Shown here: positions 1-8,347 of the stretch, one piece after another
Layout of the letters: each line of letters opens with the position of its first letter
Numbering within the stretch: the first letter of the stretch is position 1
From: a virus
Direction: 5' to 3' (one strand)
Length of the DNA: 64,000 nt
IMG/VR virus record: IMGVR_UViG_3300007511_001983
Span: 1-64,000 of that record
Translations under genes and position numbers: made by a program
Notes under the pieces: model-generated
What the model was told of the DNA's origin: nothing
Databases searched by the model: none
What the model saw: the letters and a program-made list of their open reading frames with translations, nothing else

Positions 1-2
1 AG

Positions 3-1766
3 CCATTTGAAAAAATGGATGGTCAAAATATTAATTTCACGGTTGACTCCGATGACAACATTCGACTAGCTCGAAACAAAGGAAACATCCAGGCAGGCGG
101 CTTAAGCACAGCTGAATATTCTGCAATGTGGAAAGATCATCCAGCACAAGAGTCATTTATGCGAGGATTCGAGGCAATCCAAGCAGTGCTCAGAGTCTTG
201 TCAAGCGAAGAGAAGCAATCTTTATTCGCCACCGGCAATAGATATCAAAACGCGGAGATCGTCTATCCCGAGGGAAAAAATATCATCAAGTACGATGCAC
301 CAATGATCCGTCTTCATGAGGCTGCAATCCTATTTGATCGTGAATCTGGATTGCAGGTTGAAAACGACCGCGAGGCTTTTGCAGTAGCAAAGAAGCTGGG
401 TGATATCATCGGTCATCTTAAAGTGGCAGTTCGAGGAGAAGAATGGCAAATCAGGAAGCCCAACAATGTAGTTCTTAACGTAATCAATCGGACTCATTTT
501 GAGACTGCTGCAAGCCGCTTAGAAACGCTAGCCGGCTACTACGTTACTCGCCCAATCTCTGACTGGGTTGAAAGCAAGATCAGGCCCGATCTTTTGCAGC
601 AAGGGCTAAATGAAAATGTCATCAATCATGTAGTCAATGCCATGCTGCGCAAGCAAGGTGCAATGACAGCTGTTCAAATCAAGAAGTTAGTTCCAAAAGA
701 TCAAAAGTCAATTGTGTCTCAATACGCAACAAAGTTGACTGCAGCTAAAAGAATCAAAGAGAAGACTGCAGATATCGAGATGATCATTAACGATTTCGCA
801 ATGGAGCTGCTAAGAGACATTCCCTCTGAGTTCGTTAATAATCACAACATCGAAGTTCAGAGAATACAAAGAGAATTACAGCAGTCAATTACGACACTAC
901 AACATGCAGCATCAGCCGGTGACATGTCTGCCAGGGACTTGCTAAGCAAACAAATGCCAAAGCTGGGAAGTGTATCAAAATTAACTTCATCGCTTGAAGG
1001 CATTGTATTTCAATATCCGAAAAACTCAGGCAGAATCTATAAGCTCACCGGTGCCTTTGCAATGACCAACCAGCTAATTGGGCGCGCAACCAGGATGAAT
1101 GTGCCGTCTGGCCCACTGGACAAAACAAAAGCTGCTTCTCAAAAGATTGCACTAATCCCAATGTCGGCCAAGCCCTATCACAAAGGTCATCATATGCAGG
1201 TTCGGCATGCATCGGCAACTTGTGATCATGTATATGTCTATGTTTCCCCTACAGACAGACAAAGAAAAGGAGAGCTCCCCGTCTTTGCCTCAAGCTTGAA
1301 GACATACTGGAGAGATCATATTATTCCAAGCTTGCCCGATAATGTAACTGCAATCACTACGGGATATTCTATGTTTGGCCTGAACCATCACCCGTTAGCA
1401 TCACCCGTGTCAGCTGTATACGCCCACCTTGAGTCTGCAGAATCTGCGGGAAGCAACAATACTTTCTACATATACTCAGATGAAAAAGATACAGGCAATG
1501 CATTCCCAGAAAAAAGCGTAATCAAAAGCGCATCATCATTGCATGCAAATAAGCAAATCAAGTTCCCGGGAGTCGAAGACAAAAATAGCTTGCCCAGAGT
1601 TGCCAGCGGTACAGAAGTCAGAAAAGCAGTGTCAGATAACAACTTTGATACATTCAGAAGCTTAATTCCCGATTTTATGTCAACCAAAGACAAACGAAGT
1701 CTGTTCACGATCCTCAGAATGCCAGAATCAAAAATGGGAAATCTAATGCCAATTTCAATGGGATAG
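3..1766 (+). CDS. Nucleotidyltransferase-like phage protein, 5' end outside window
   Basis: The reading frame is open to the left edge, so the true start lies upstream; an ATG at 15 is only internal. The C-terminal third (about residues 380-570) has the HxGH-type core of cytidylyl/adenylyltransferases, seen as KPYHKGHHMQV near residue 395, followed by a late SGTEVRKAV segment like the family's STxxR motif. The N-terminal 350 residues are largely helical and not recognised. Large T4-like phages carry similar long proteins with a nucleotidyltransferase tail. Substrate unknown. It ends with TAG and is followed by a late-promoter-like ATATTTAT. Confidence 0.7.
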   Translation, partial: PFEKMDGQNINFTVDSDDNIRLARNKGNIQAGGLSTAEYSAMWKDHPAQESFMRGFEAIQAVLRVLSSEEKQSLFATGNRYQNAEIVYPEGKNIIKYDAPMIRLHEAAILFDRESGLQVENDREAFAVAKKLGDIIGHLKVAVRGEEWQIRKPNNVVLNVINRTHFETAASRLETLAGYYVTRPISDWVESKIRPDLLQQGLNENVINHVVNAMLRKQGAMTAVQIKKLVPKDQKSIVSQYATKLTAAKRIKEKTADIEMIINDFAMELLRDIPSEFVNNHNIEVQRIQRELQQSITTLQHAASAGDMSARDLLSKQMPKLGSVSKLTSSLEGIVFQYPKNSGRIYKLTGAFAMTNQLIGRATRMNVPSGPLDKTKAASQKIALIPMSAKPYHKGHHMQVRHASATCDHVYVYVSPTDRQRKGELPVFASSLKTYWRDHIIPSLPDNVTAITTGYSMFGLNHHPLASPVSAVYAHLESAESAGSNNTFYIYSDEKDTGNAFPEKSVIKSASSLHANKQIKFPGVEDKNSLPRVASGTEVRKAVSDNNFDTFRSLIPDFMSTKDKRSLFTILRMPESKMGNLMPISMG

Positions 1767-1774
1767 ATATTTAT
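1767..1774 (+). promoter_or_regulatory. ATATTTAT late-promoter-like motif
   Basis: ATATTTAT ends 20 bases before the ATG at 1795. The same octamer recurs at a similar distance before several other genes in the window, which makes it a candidate phage -10-type late promoter element. Confidence 0.35.
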
Positions 1775-1794
1775 CTTCAGAGGCGGAGATAGAT

Positions 1795-2298
1795 ATGTAC
1801 GATTTTTTAGAATCCCATATGTGGGTTACATACTCACTAACAATGACAATGCTATTCCTTGGATTGCTTAAGACAAAGCTGCTTCACGGGCTCAAGCCCA
1901 TCATTATTGAGGGCAGCAAAATCCCAGCAATACTTTCATATATTGCTCCGCTCACAATCGGAGCCATCTCAATATTCCCATTCGTAATTGCGAGAGCCCC
2001 AAAAGGCACAATGTCTGAGACAACTCGACGACATGAGACAATACACTTCCACCAGACGATGGAGCTATTAATAGTCGGAATGCTAGCAATCTATTTGTAT
2101 GACTATTTTGTCGGGCTAATCAAATATAGAAACGATTGGGAAGGACAAAACAACTCCAGAGGTTGGCCGTATTTATCTGCAGGAAATAAGGCATATCATA
2201 GAACCCGCGCAGAGCAAGAAGCATATGAGTCAGAAGACATTGAGGATTACCTCGTTAATCGCAAACGCTGGGCATGGATCAAAAAATACAAGGTGTAA
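1795..2298 (+). CDS. Membrane protein with HExxH-like motif
   Basis: 167 residues. Two or three hydrophobic segments are visible (about 12-27, 45-66 and 92-107). Between the last two lies RRHETIHFHQ, a zinc-metalloprotease-like H-E-x-x-H followed by a Q, and the C-terminal part has an E-x-E-A-Y-like segment (RAEQEAYESE). This combination resembles small membrane proteins of unknown function that carry H-E-x-I-H-x-x-Q next to a membrane helix. Whether it is a peptidase is unproven. GGAG lies just upstream of the ATG. Confidence 0.65.
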   Translation: MYDFLESHMWVTYSLTMTMLFLGLLKTKLLHGLKPIIIEGSKIPAILSYIAPLTIGAISIFPFVIARAPKGTMSETTRRHETIHFHQTMELLIVGMLAIYLYDYFVGLIKYRNDWEGQNNSRGWPYLSAGNKAYHRTRAEQEAYESEDIEDYLVNRKRWAWIKKYKV

Positions 2299-2321
2299 AT
2301 CGCACCAAGCTGCTGTATAAT
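2293..2321 (+). promoter_or_regulatory. GTGTAAAT-N15-TATAAT promoter
   Basis: GTGTAAAT (2293-2300) overlaps the stop codon of the preceding gene and is followed after 15 bases by a perfect TATAAT (2316-2321). It matches a promoter pattern repeated at about seven sites in the window and would drive the deaminase gene. Confidence 0.55.
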
Positions 2322-2370
2322 ATAAATGATTCAATAAAGGGGTCAGAATACGGAGTCGACGTTATGTCGA

Positions 2371-2778
2371 GTGTACTATAAATTAAAAGCCATTGCTCAG
2401 AATTATTCTGAAAATGCACACAATTACAACATCTCAGCATGCGTCACAGTAGGCAAGACGAGGTTCTACGGCTGGAACAGCTATGACACTCATCCATTTG
2501 CCAAGCGTGAGCTCAAGTGTTCATCTACTGGCGAGAGCGTGGTAAGTTATTGCTACCATGCTGAGGTTCATGCACTTCAAAAGGCACTGAGGTTCACGCA
2601 GAAAATGAAATCCGCTGATATTGCGGTAGCAAGAGTTCTGGCAGATGGAAGCTTTACAATGGCAAAGCCCTGTGAACACTGCCAGGGTAAAATGAGAGAT
2701 ATTGGCATCAATCCATCAAAGATCAAGTATACGAATTGGGATGGAAACTTTGTTACGCTTAATTCGTATGAGTGTTGA
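2371..2778 (+). CDS. Cytidine/deoxycytidylate deaminase-superfamily protein
   Basis: 135 residues. The zinc site of the deaminase superfamily is complete: HAEVHAL (H63, catalytic E65) and PCEHC (C101, C104). Length and spacing fit a free-standing cytidine-deaminase fold. It is distinct from the dCMP deaminase at 22993, so the phage has two deaminases. The GTG start at 2371 is chosen because no better in-frame start exists; GGAG at 2352 is rather far away. Substrate is not determined: nucleoside, nucleotide or base are all possible. Confidence 0.75.
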   Translation: MYYKLKAIAQNYSENAHNYNISACVTVGKTRFYGWNSYDTHPFAKRELKCSSTGESVVSYCYHAEVHALQKALRFTQKMKSADIAVARVLADGSFTMAKPCEHCQGKMRDIGINPSKIKYTNWDGNFVTLNSYEC

Positions 2779-2842
2779 AAATCTACAAATCTCCTGGTTA
2801 TAATCAAATACAAATCACTTATAAAGTGGGAAGGTAAATAAT

Positions 2843-4558
2843 TTGTCACATTCAGATACGAAAGGAGACTTCGGAAGCTTTGTGCGCCCCAATCGATTCG
2901 TCGGTTTACACGGGCACTCAGGCTTCTCGTAGTCGACTTACGACGGACTCGGCTACCCAGCTCAGCATATTGACTTCGTTCTTGACAACGGGATGGATTC
3001 ATGGGCTCTAACAGATCATGGACACGGATCAGGCCTCGCCCACGCCCGGAAGCACTTTTTAAAAATGCAAAAGGCCGGCCGCAAGTATCGGCAGGTATAC
3101 GGTGTTGAGTTCTACTTCGTCGAGGATCTCGATGTTTGGAAGCAAAACTACCTGGGTCACAAAGAAAAAGTCAAGGCTGAGAGAGATGCAAAGAAAGCTG
3201 AGAAGCTTGCAACAACCGATCTAAGCTCTGACAATGAAGATGATCTCAAATCTGAAGGACACACCATTGAGAATGAGGAGGAGTCAAAAGGCGGAGGTAA
3301 GGGGAAACCCGAATGGATGCGCCGCTATCACCTCGTAATCACTGCAAGAAACGCAGCAGGCCTAGCCAATCTTTTCACGCTAGTAAAGAGAGGATACACC
3401 GACGGCTTCTATCGGTTCCCACGAATTGACTTCAAGCTTCTCAAGCAATACAGCGAAGGTCTAACTGTAAGCTCAGCATGCATTGGCGGAATTACCGCAG
3501 GACGAACATTCCAGCAATTCCCGGGCGTTGATTTCATGGATCTTAAGCCTGATTTGCTAGATGACCCGTCAAAGATGAAGAATCTGATGGGTGTGCTCGG
3601 AAACATAACAGATCGGTTTGTCGATGCAGTAGGACAAGACAACTTCTTCTATGAGCTGCAGTTCAATAAGCTCCCAGCCCAGCATCTATCTAACCGTGCG
3701 CTTCTCGAACTACACGATCAGACGGGAATCGGGCTTATCACCACATGTGACTCCCACTATCCCGGCAAAGAATTATGGGAAGCCCGGGAGCTATATAAGA
3801 AGCTAGGCTGGATGGGAAATGATCCGTCACCTTTGCCGAAGTTCGACGAGCTAAAGTGTGAGCTTTATCCAAAAAATGCCTCAGAGGTGTGGGATGAGTT
3901 CGACCGCGACTGGCATGCCTATGACTTTTACAAAGGCAGGGAAGAGCTTATTAGAGATAGTGTAGAGAGGACACACGATATTGTCTGGGATCGTTATGAA
4001 GATGTATGGGTCGACTCTAAGGCTAAGCTACCAAACTATGCTGTGCCTCAAAAGGGACATGCATGCTATCCTGAGGCACCCAAAGATACACCCTTTCAGC
4101 AGCTTGGAAAGCTTGTAAAAGCAGCAATGATCAGTCATGATATGGCCGAAAAACCTGAGTATGTTGCGAGGATCAAAGAAGAGCTAGCTGACATTAAGTT
4201 CCTCGGATTTGAAAACTACTTCCTGACAATGTATGATGTTTTCCACTTGGCCGAGAAGAAAACTCTCTTTGGGCCTGGCCGCGGCTGCTTTTTACCTGAT
4301 ACACGTGTAAAAATGTCCGACGGATTAATGAACACAATTGAAGCAATTTCTCCCGGTGATCACGTAATTGACGCATACGGAGAAAGTCAAGAGGTTATAA
4401 AGAAGTTTGTATATGATATCGAGGAAGATATTGTTGAGCTTGAATTTGATGATGGTATCGTAATTAAGTGCACAGTAGATCATAAGTTCTTGACGTCAAA
4501 TCGAGGATGGGTTGAGGCTCAAAACTTAAGCGACGAAGATGTTATTGTTGATGTTTGA
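2843..4558 (+). CDS. dnaE: DNA polymerase III alpha, N-terminal half with split-intein N fragment (contains in-frame UAG)
   Basis: Encodes the PHP domain and first part of a bacterial-type replicative polymerase. I start it at TTG 2843, 8 bases after GGGAAGG, because translation from there gives the conserved PHP opening FVGLHGHSGFS before a TAG at 2930-2932 and continues in the same frame with YDGLGYPAQHIDF and LTDHGHGSG. Starting at ATG 2993 would remove the first metal-binding HxH. The N-extein runs to GPGRG at 4285. From Cys 4286 the protein becomes an intein N fragment of 90 residues ending at TGA. The partner is the gene at 5548. The UAG is flanked by two UCG codons (see findings). Confidence 0.85.
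2927..2935 (+). other. UCG-UAG-UCG: candidate stop-hopping site
   Basis: The codons read TCG TAG TCG ACT TAC GAC in the polymerase frame. Removing six bases (one TCG plus TAG) gives GFSTYDGLGYP, an uninterrupted PHP motif. Matching codons on both sides of a stop are the take-off and landing arrangement used in ribosomal hopping, as in T4 gene 60. A mutation or assembly error is the alternative. Confidence 0.45.
4286..4555 (+). other. Split intein, N fragment (in Pol III alpha)
   Basis: 90 residues starting at Cys1 (CFLPDTRVKMSDG, block A) with a block B CTVDHKFLT carrying the T-x-x-H pattern, and ending at a stop codon. The insertion point is between GPGRG and SGAGS of the polymerase, a highly conserved motif, as usual for inteins. 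Confidence 0.9.
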
Positions 4559-4565
4559 TATTTAT
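4558..4565 (+). promoter_or_regulatory. ATATTTAT motif upstream of homing endonuclease
   Basis: ATATTTAT followed by AAATA overlaps the end of the N-intein gene, about 54 bases before the endonuclease ATG. It could be a late-promoter-like element; T4 homing endonuclease genes often have their own late promoter. Confidence 0.25.
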
Positions 4566-4619
4566 AAATAGTTTAGTTATTCGACCCGGCCCGATATACT
4601 TATATTGAGAGGGCAAAAT

Positions 4620-5567
4620 ATGAAAACTCGAAAAACACTTTCAAAAGAAAACAAAAAATATATTGACAAACTTCTAGCAGGCAATGACCAGATGTTTATT
4701 AGTCAAGAGATGCTCGAAGTCATTAAGAAAGAAACTGGCCTGACAAGAATGGCGATAAAGCACCAGATATATGATCTTGAATTTGATTATAATTTTGGGT
4801 ATTCATGGGGTGAGTTTGATAACAAGACACCCGGAAAGGCACGAGTTTATTTTAGATGCAAGACGTGTAATTGCAAATACAGCATGTTAGCGATCAAGCT
4901 TAGAGGACGAACGTATAGCAACGACCCGATATGCCCAGATCACTATGCTAAGATTGTGACTTCGTCAAAAGTGTGGCGAGAAAAGAATAGAAGTGCACAG
5001 CTTGTTTCGCAAAATTTACCAGAGGCAAAAGAGAAGCAACGAGTTTCACAACTTCGACGACATGCACAGCCCGGAATGAAAGAAAAATATCGCCAGATCG
5101 GCTTAACACTGTGGAAAGATCCGGAGTATGCAAAAAGAGTATCAAGCTCACTTCGAGAAAAATGGAAAGATCCGGAGTATGCAAACAAGGTGATGAATAA
5201 CTCAAAGCAACAATATCATGGTAGCTACAGCGGAATGAGGTATCAAAGCTTAATTGAACTATCTTTTATTCTGTGGATGGTTAGTGTAAAAAGAAATATT
5301 GGGCGTTATAATCTAGAGGGAATAAAATGGGATGGAAACAGAAGCTATTATCCTGATTTTATTGTTGATGGAAATCTAATAGTTGAAGTCAAGGGGACCT
5401 TAAAGGGATTTATGTATCAAAGAGAAGACGAGATAAAGAGAAAGCAATCTGCTTTAATAGAGTGGTGCAAAGACAGAAAATATGAGCAAAGAATTGTTGT
5501 AAAGAAAGACATACCGAAAGAATTCTACGAGAAGGCAAGGAAAGTGCATGACAAAATTAATCTCTAA
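4620..5567 (+). CDS. Free-standing homing endonuclease, PD-(D/E)XK/Vsr-like
   Basis: 315 residues between the two halves of the split polymerase. ATG 4620 follows AGAGGG by 6 bases and is preferred to the TTG at 4605. A zinc-ribbon-like CKTCNC lies near residue 85 with a later C and H. Two copies of a W-K-D-P-E-Y-A repeat (about residues 165-190) resemble nuclease-associated modular DNA-binding motifs. The C-terminal third has YYPDFIVDGNLIVEVKG, a D...E-x-K nuclease core like Vsr-type endonucleases. Base composition is clearly more AT-rich than the polymerase. Likely role: spreading the split intein to intein-less alleles. Its 3' end overlaps the C-intein gene by 20 bases. Confidence 0.85.
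   Translation: MKTRKTLSKENKKYIDKLLAGNDQMFISQEMLEVIKKETGLTRMAIKHQIYDLEFDYNFGYSWGEFDNKTPGKARVYFRCKTCNCKYSMLAIKLRGRTYSNDPICPDHYAKIVTSSKVWREKNRSAQLVSQNLPEAKEKQRVSQLRRHAQPGMKEKYRQIGLTLWKDPEYAKRVSSSLREKWKDPEYANKVMNNSKQQYHGSYSGMRYQSLIELSFILWMVSVKRNIGRYNLEGIKWDGNRSYYPDFIVDGNLIVEVKGTLKGFMYQREDEIKRKQSALIEWCKDRKYEQRIVVKKDIPKEFYEKARKVHDKINL
5112..5185 (+). repeat. Two direct 23-bp repeats inside the endonuclease gene
   Basis: The 23 bases at 5112-5134 recur exactly at 5163-5185, 51 bases apart. They encode the duplicated W-K-D-P-E-Y-A-x motif, so the protein repeat is a recent in-frame duplication of 17 codons. Confidence 0.8.
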
Positions 5568-5655
5568 AAAGCTTGTTCCGTATGATGGAAAAGTAATTGA
5601 CCTATGTGTTGAAAATTCACACACGTATAACGTTGAAGGAAAAGCAGTTCACAAT
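5548..5655 (+). other. Split intein, C fragment (in Pol III alpha)
   Basis: 36 residues with block F (GKVIDLCVENSHTYNVEG) and the terminal His-Asn (VHN) followed by Ser as +1 residue at 5656. All residues needed for trans-splicing are visible. Confidence 0.9.
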
Positions 5656-8166
5656 TCAGGCGCCGGCAGTTTAGTCAATTACTTGCTAGGAATCACGCAG
5701 ATTGACCCGATTCCATACGGTCTACTTTGGAGTCGATTCCTCGGCAGACACAGGACATCGTGGCCGGATATCGACTCGGATGCAGGAGATCGAGATGCAC
5801 TCATTGATGCCGCCCGAGAGCTGTTTGGTAATGATGCTGTTATTCCCGTAAGCAACTTTAATACACTCAAGCTAAAGTCAATTGTCAAGGATGTTGCTAA
5901 GTTCTATGATGTTCCTTTTCAAGAGGTAAATATCGTCACAGGACCATTACAAGCTGACGTAGAGCCTCATGCTCGAGATGCTAATACTGAGAAGTCGGTA
6001 TTCGTTTTGACCCACGAGGATTGCATGAAGTATTCAGAGAAATATCTTGCTTTCATGACGAAATATCCGCATGTAGAAGATCATGTGAGCACGTTGTTTA
6101 TGGAGCAAAAATCAATTGGCCGTCATGCAGGCGGTGTTCTTATTGCAGATGCACGTGAGCTTGAGAAGACAATCCCACTAATCTCAGTTCGAGGTGACTT
6201 GCAAACTCCGTGGACTGAGGGAATGAACTTCAGAAACCTCGAAGATAATGGGTTCATTAAGTTTGATTTCCTCGGACTCACACTGATGAAAGATGTGGAA
6301 AATTGTATCCGAAGAATCCTCATTAAAGACGGGCAAAAGAATCCATCGTTTATGGATATCAAGGAATTCTTTGATAAAAACTTGAATTGTCGTACTATTA
6401 AGCAAGATGATCCAAGGGTATGGGAGAATGTATATCACCAAAAGAACTTTGCCCCAGGCATCTTTCAGTTTACTGCGCAAGGAGCTCGAAACTTCTGTAT
6501 GCAAGCTAAGCCTGAAAACATTGAGGAGCTCGGTGCAATCACAGCAATTTATCGACCGGGCCCACTGAAGGCAAATGTTCATATTGATTATGTCGCAGCA
6601 AAGAACGACCGAGACAATATCGTGTATGACCACCCAGTGATTGAGAAGATCCTCGGTGCAACTTGTGGATTCATCACGTTTCAAGAGCAGTTCATGACTT
6701 TGGCAGTGGAACTAGCAGGATTTACGCCCGGCGAATCTGATAAAATGCGTAAGACGCTGGTGAAGAAGTCGCTTGACACAATCGGCAAAAAAGGTTCAGA
6801 ACGTGATGCATTGCGCAAGAAGTTTGTTGAAGGTGCTGAGAGATTACATGATCTAGATCCGAAAATCACACATGCACTCTTCGACAAGATCGAGTTCTTC
6901 AGCCTGTATGGGTTTAATAAATCACATGCTATCTCTTACGCAATTGACAGTTACTACGCAGCATGGCTCTTTACTTATCACCCCAATGAGTGGATTGCAG
7001 CTGTTCTTCAATCTGAAAATGGAAGCCCGAAAAATCTGTCAAAAGCAATCCGCGAGGCAAAGGTTCTTGACTTCAAGTTCGAACAGTCAGACATCAACTA
7101 CTCGGGCATTGAGTGGGAATTTAACTATGAAAAGAACGCATTCATTCCGCCGCTAACCTCCATCAAAGGTTTGGGAAAGACGGCGATGGCAGAACTGATT
7201 AAGCATAGACCCTATGCGTCAGTCAAAGATCTGTTCTTTAATAAGCGCGGTGAATGGCGATTCTCAAAGGCAAATAAGACAACCTTCGGAGCGCTATGTC
7301 AAATTGAGGCATTCTCATCACTTGACGAGCTTGAAAGCGGAGATATTGAAAATCACCGACAGCTTTATCACTTGATTGTGGACAATTACGATAAAATCAA
7401 AAAAGCAAATGATGGAAAACAAAAGTGGTTGGATAAGCTTCCTGTCCTCGCTGAAAAAAATTATGAGGAGGTCAAAAAGATTATCAAGGTATTCGAAAAA
7501 TACAAGAATGAAGACACTGCATTAAAAATGAAGGCAGTTGTTGAAGATTCAAATGTCATGGATTGGAACTATATTGACAATCTTTCATCTGAGCTTAGGG
7601 TATACGAGCACAATCAGCCTCGACGACAGCTGCAAGTCGACAGATGCTTCACCCGCCTAGAAGAGAACACTGTAAAAAGAGATAAAATCTTAGATAGGCT
7701 TGATCAATATTTCGATCTCAAAGAAGCAATCAAGGATTATGAAGATATCGAAGACTGGGCAAGAGATGAAAAGATTCGGCTATATCAAGAGATCACGTCA
7801 GCAATCAATAACGAGCTTGTATTTCCGTCTGAAGTAATGGATAGAATCACGAGGACTGATATGCCGTCAGTATGTGAAATTGAGGGCGGCCAAAAGGCTG
7901 TGGCATGGGGTTGCATCGCCGAGGTTCAAAAGAAGAAGACGAAAAAGGGAAAAGATTTCTATCGTCTCAGAATGATCGATGAGCAAAACCGAAATTGCTG
8001 GCTCAGGGTTTGGGGTAAGTTCTTTGATTGGGGCGAAGAAAGAGGGCAGAAGGTTTATTATGAACCCCCTTCATTCTCTTATTGGTTGATGGAAGTTGAC
8101 GTCGATCCGAATTGGGGAGCATCTACTGCAGCATGGAAAATGAGAAGGATACCTCTTGTTGATTAA
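5548..8166 (+). CDS. dnaE: DNA polymerase III alpha, C-terminal half with split-intein C fragment
   Basis: 872 residues. Residues 1-36 are the C-intein, ending in VHN, followed by extein Ser. The C-extein begins SGAGSLVNYLLG and carries the polymerase catalytic motif PDIDSD (Asp74, Asp76), a conserved KFDFLGL near residue 240, fingers and beta-binding regions, helix-hairpin-helix-like SIKGLGKTAM, and a C-terminal OB-fold-like segment (WGCIAEVQKKKTKKGKDF). Together with the half at 2843 the spliced enzyme would have about 1,315 residues, longer than typical DnaE. It is the phage replicative polymerase candidate. The start overlaps the endonuclease stop by 20 bases. Confidence 0.92.
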   Translation: MTKLISKKLVPYDGKVIDLCVENSHTYNVEGKAVHNSGAGSLVNYLLGITQIDPIPYGLLWSRFLGRHRTSWPDIDSDAGDRDALIDAARELFGNDAVIPVSNFNTLKLKSIVKDVAKFYDVPFQEVNIVTGPLQADVEPHARDANTEKSVFVLTHEDCMKYSEKYLAFMTKYPHVEDHVSTLFMEQKSIGRHAGGVLIADARELEKTIPLISVRGDLQTPWTEGMNFRNLEDNGFIKFDFLGLTLMKDVENCIRRILIKDGQKNPSFMDIKEFFDKNLNCRTIKQDDPRVWENVYHQKNFAPGIFQFTAQGARNFCMQAKPENIEELGAITAIYRPGPLKANVHIDYVAAKNDRDNIVYDHPVIEKILGATCGFITFQEQFMTLAVELAGFTPGESDKMRKTLVKKSLDTIGKKGSERDALRKKFVEGAERLHDLDPKITHALFDKIEFFSLYGFNKSHAISYAIDSYYAAWLFTYHPNEWIAAVLQSENGSPKNLSKAIREAKVLDFKFEQSDINYSGIEWEFNYEKNAFIPPLTSIKGLGKTAMAELIKHRPYASVKDLFFNKRGEWRFSKANKTTFGALCQIEAFSSLDELESGDIENHRQLYHLIVDNYDKIKKANDGKQKWLDKLPVLAEKNYEEVKKIIKVFEKYKNEDTALKMKAVVEDSNVMDWNYIDNLSSELRVYEHNQPRRQLQVDRCFTRLEENTVKRDKILDRLDQYFDLKEAIKDYEDIEDWARDEKIRLYQEITSAINNELVFPSEVMDRITRTDMPSVCEIEGGQKAVAWGCIAEVQKKKTKKGKDFYRLRMIDEQNRNCWLRVWGKFFDWGEERGQKVYYEPPSFSYWLMEVDVDPNWGASTAAWKMRRIPLVD

Positions 8167-8347
8167 AGTTGGTGACTTGGTAAAAATTATAAAAGTATCA
8201 ACAGTTGATGATACTCATCTAGGAAAAATAGGAGTATTGATAGTGAATAAGGGCGTTGACAATAGTGGGTATCCACTGGATAAGATTCTTGTTAATGGTG
8301 AAAAGATAAGTATATACCCAGATGGTTACGAGGTAATAGATGATTAA
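8156..8347 (+). CDS. Small G-D-L-V motif protein (isolated member)
   Basis: 63 residues, starting with VGDLVKI and containing a central GKIGVLI and a later KILVNGE. This is the same plan as the large array of small proteins at 52.4-61.8 kb: motif G-D-L-V, then a G-x-I/V strand, then V-L-x-G. The pattern suggests an SH3-like or KOW-like small barrel. The TTG start overlaps the polymerase stop (8164-8166). Function unknown. Confidence 0.6.
   Translation: MLIKVGDLVKIIKVSTVDDTHLGKIGVLIVNKGVDNSGYPLDKILVNGEKISIYPDGYEVIDD

Noticed and set aside
2930-2932. Amber codon reassignment to explain the polymerase UAG
   Set aside because: Many genes in the window end with TAG in places where the next gene starts at once, and no suppressor tRNA is seen, so TAG is a normal stop here.
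2577-3002. Minus-strand open frame opposite the deaminase and polymerase start
   Set aside because: Overlaps two genes with clear family motifs on the + strand; composition of its translation looks like an antisense shadow.
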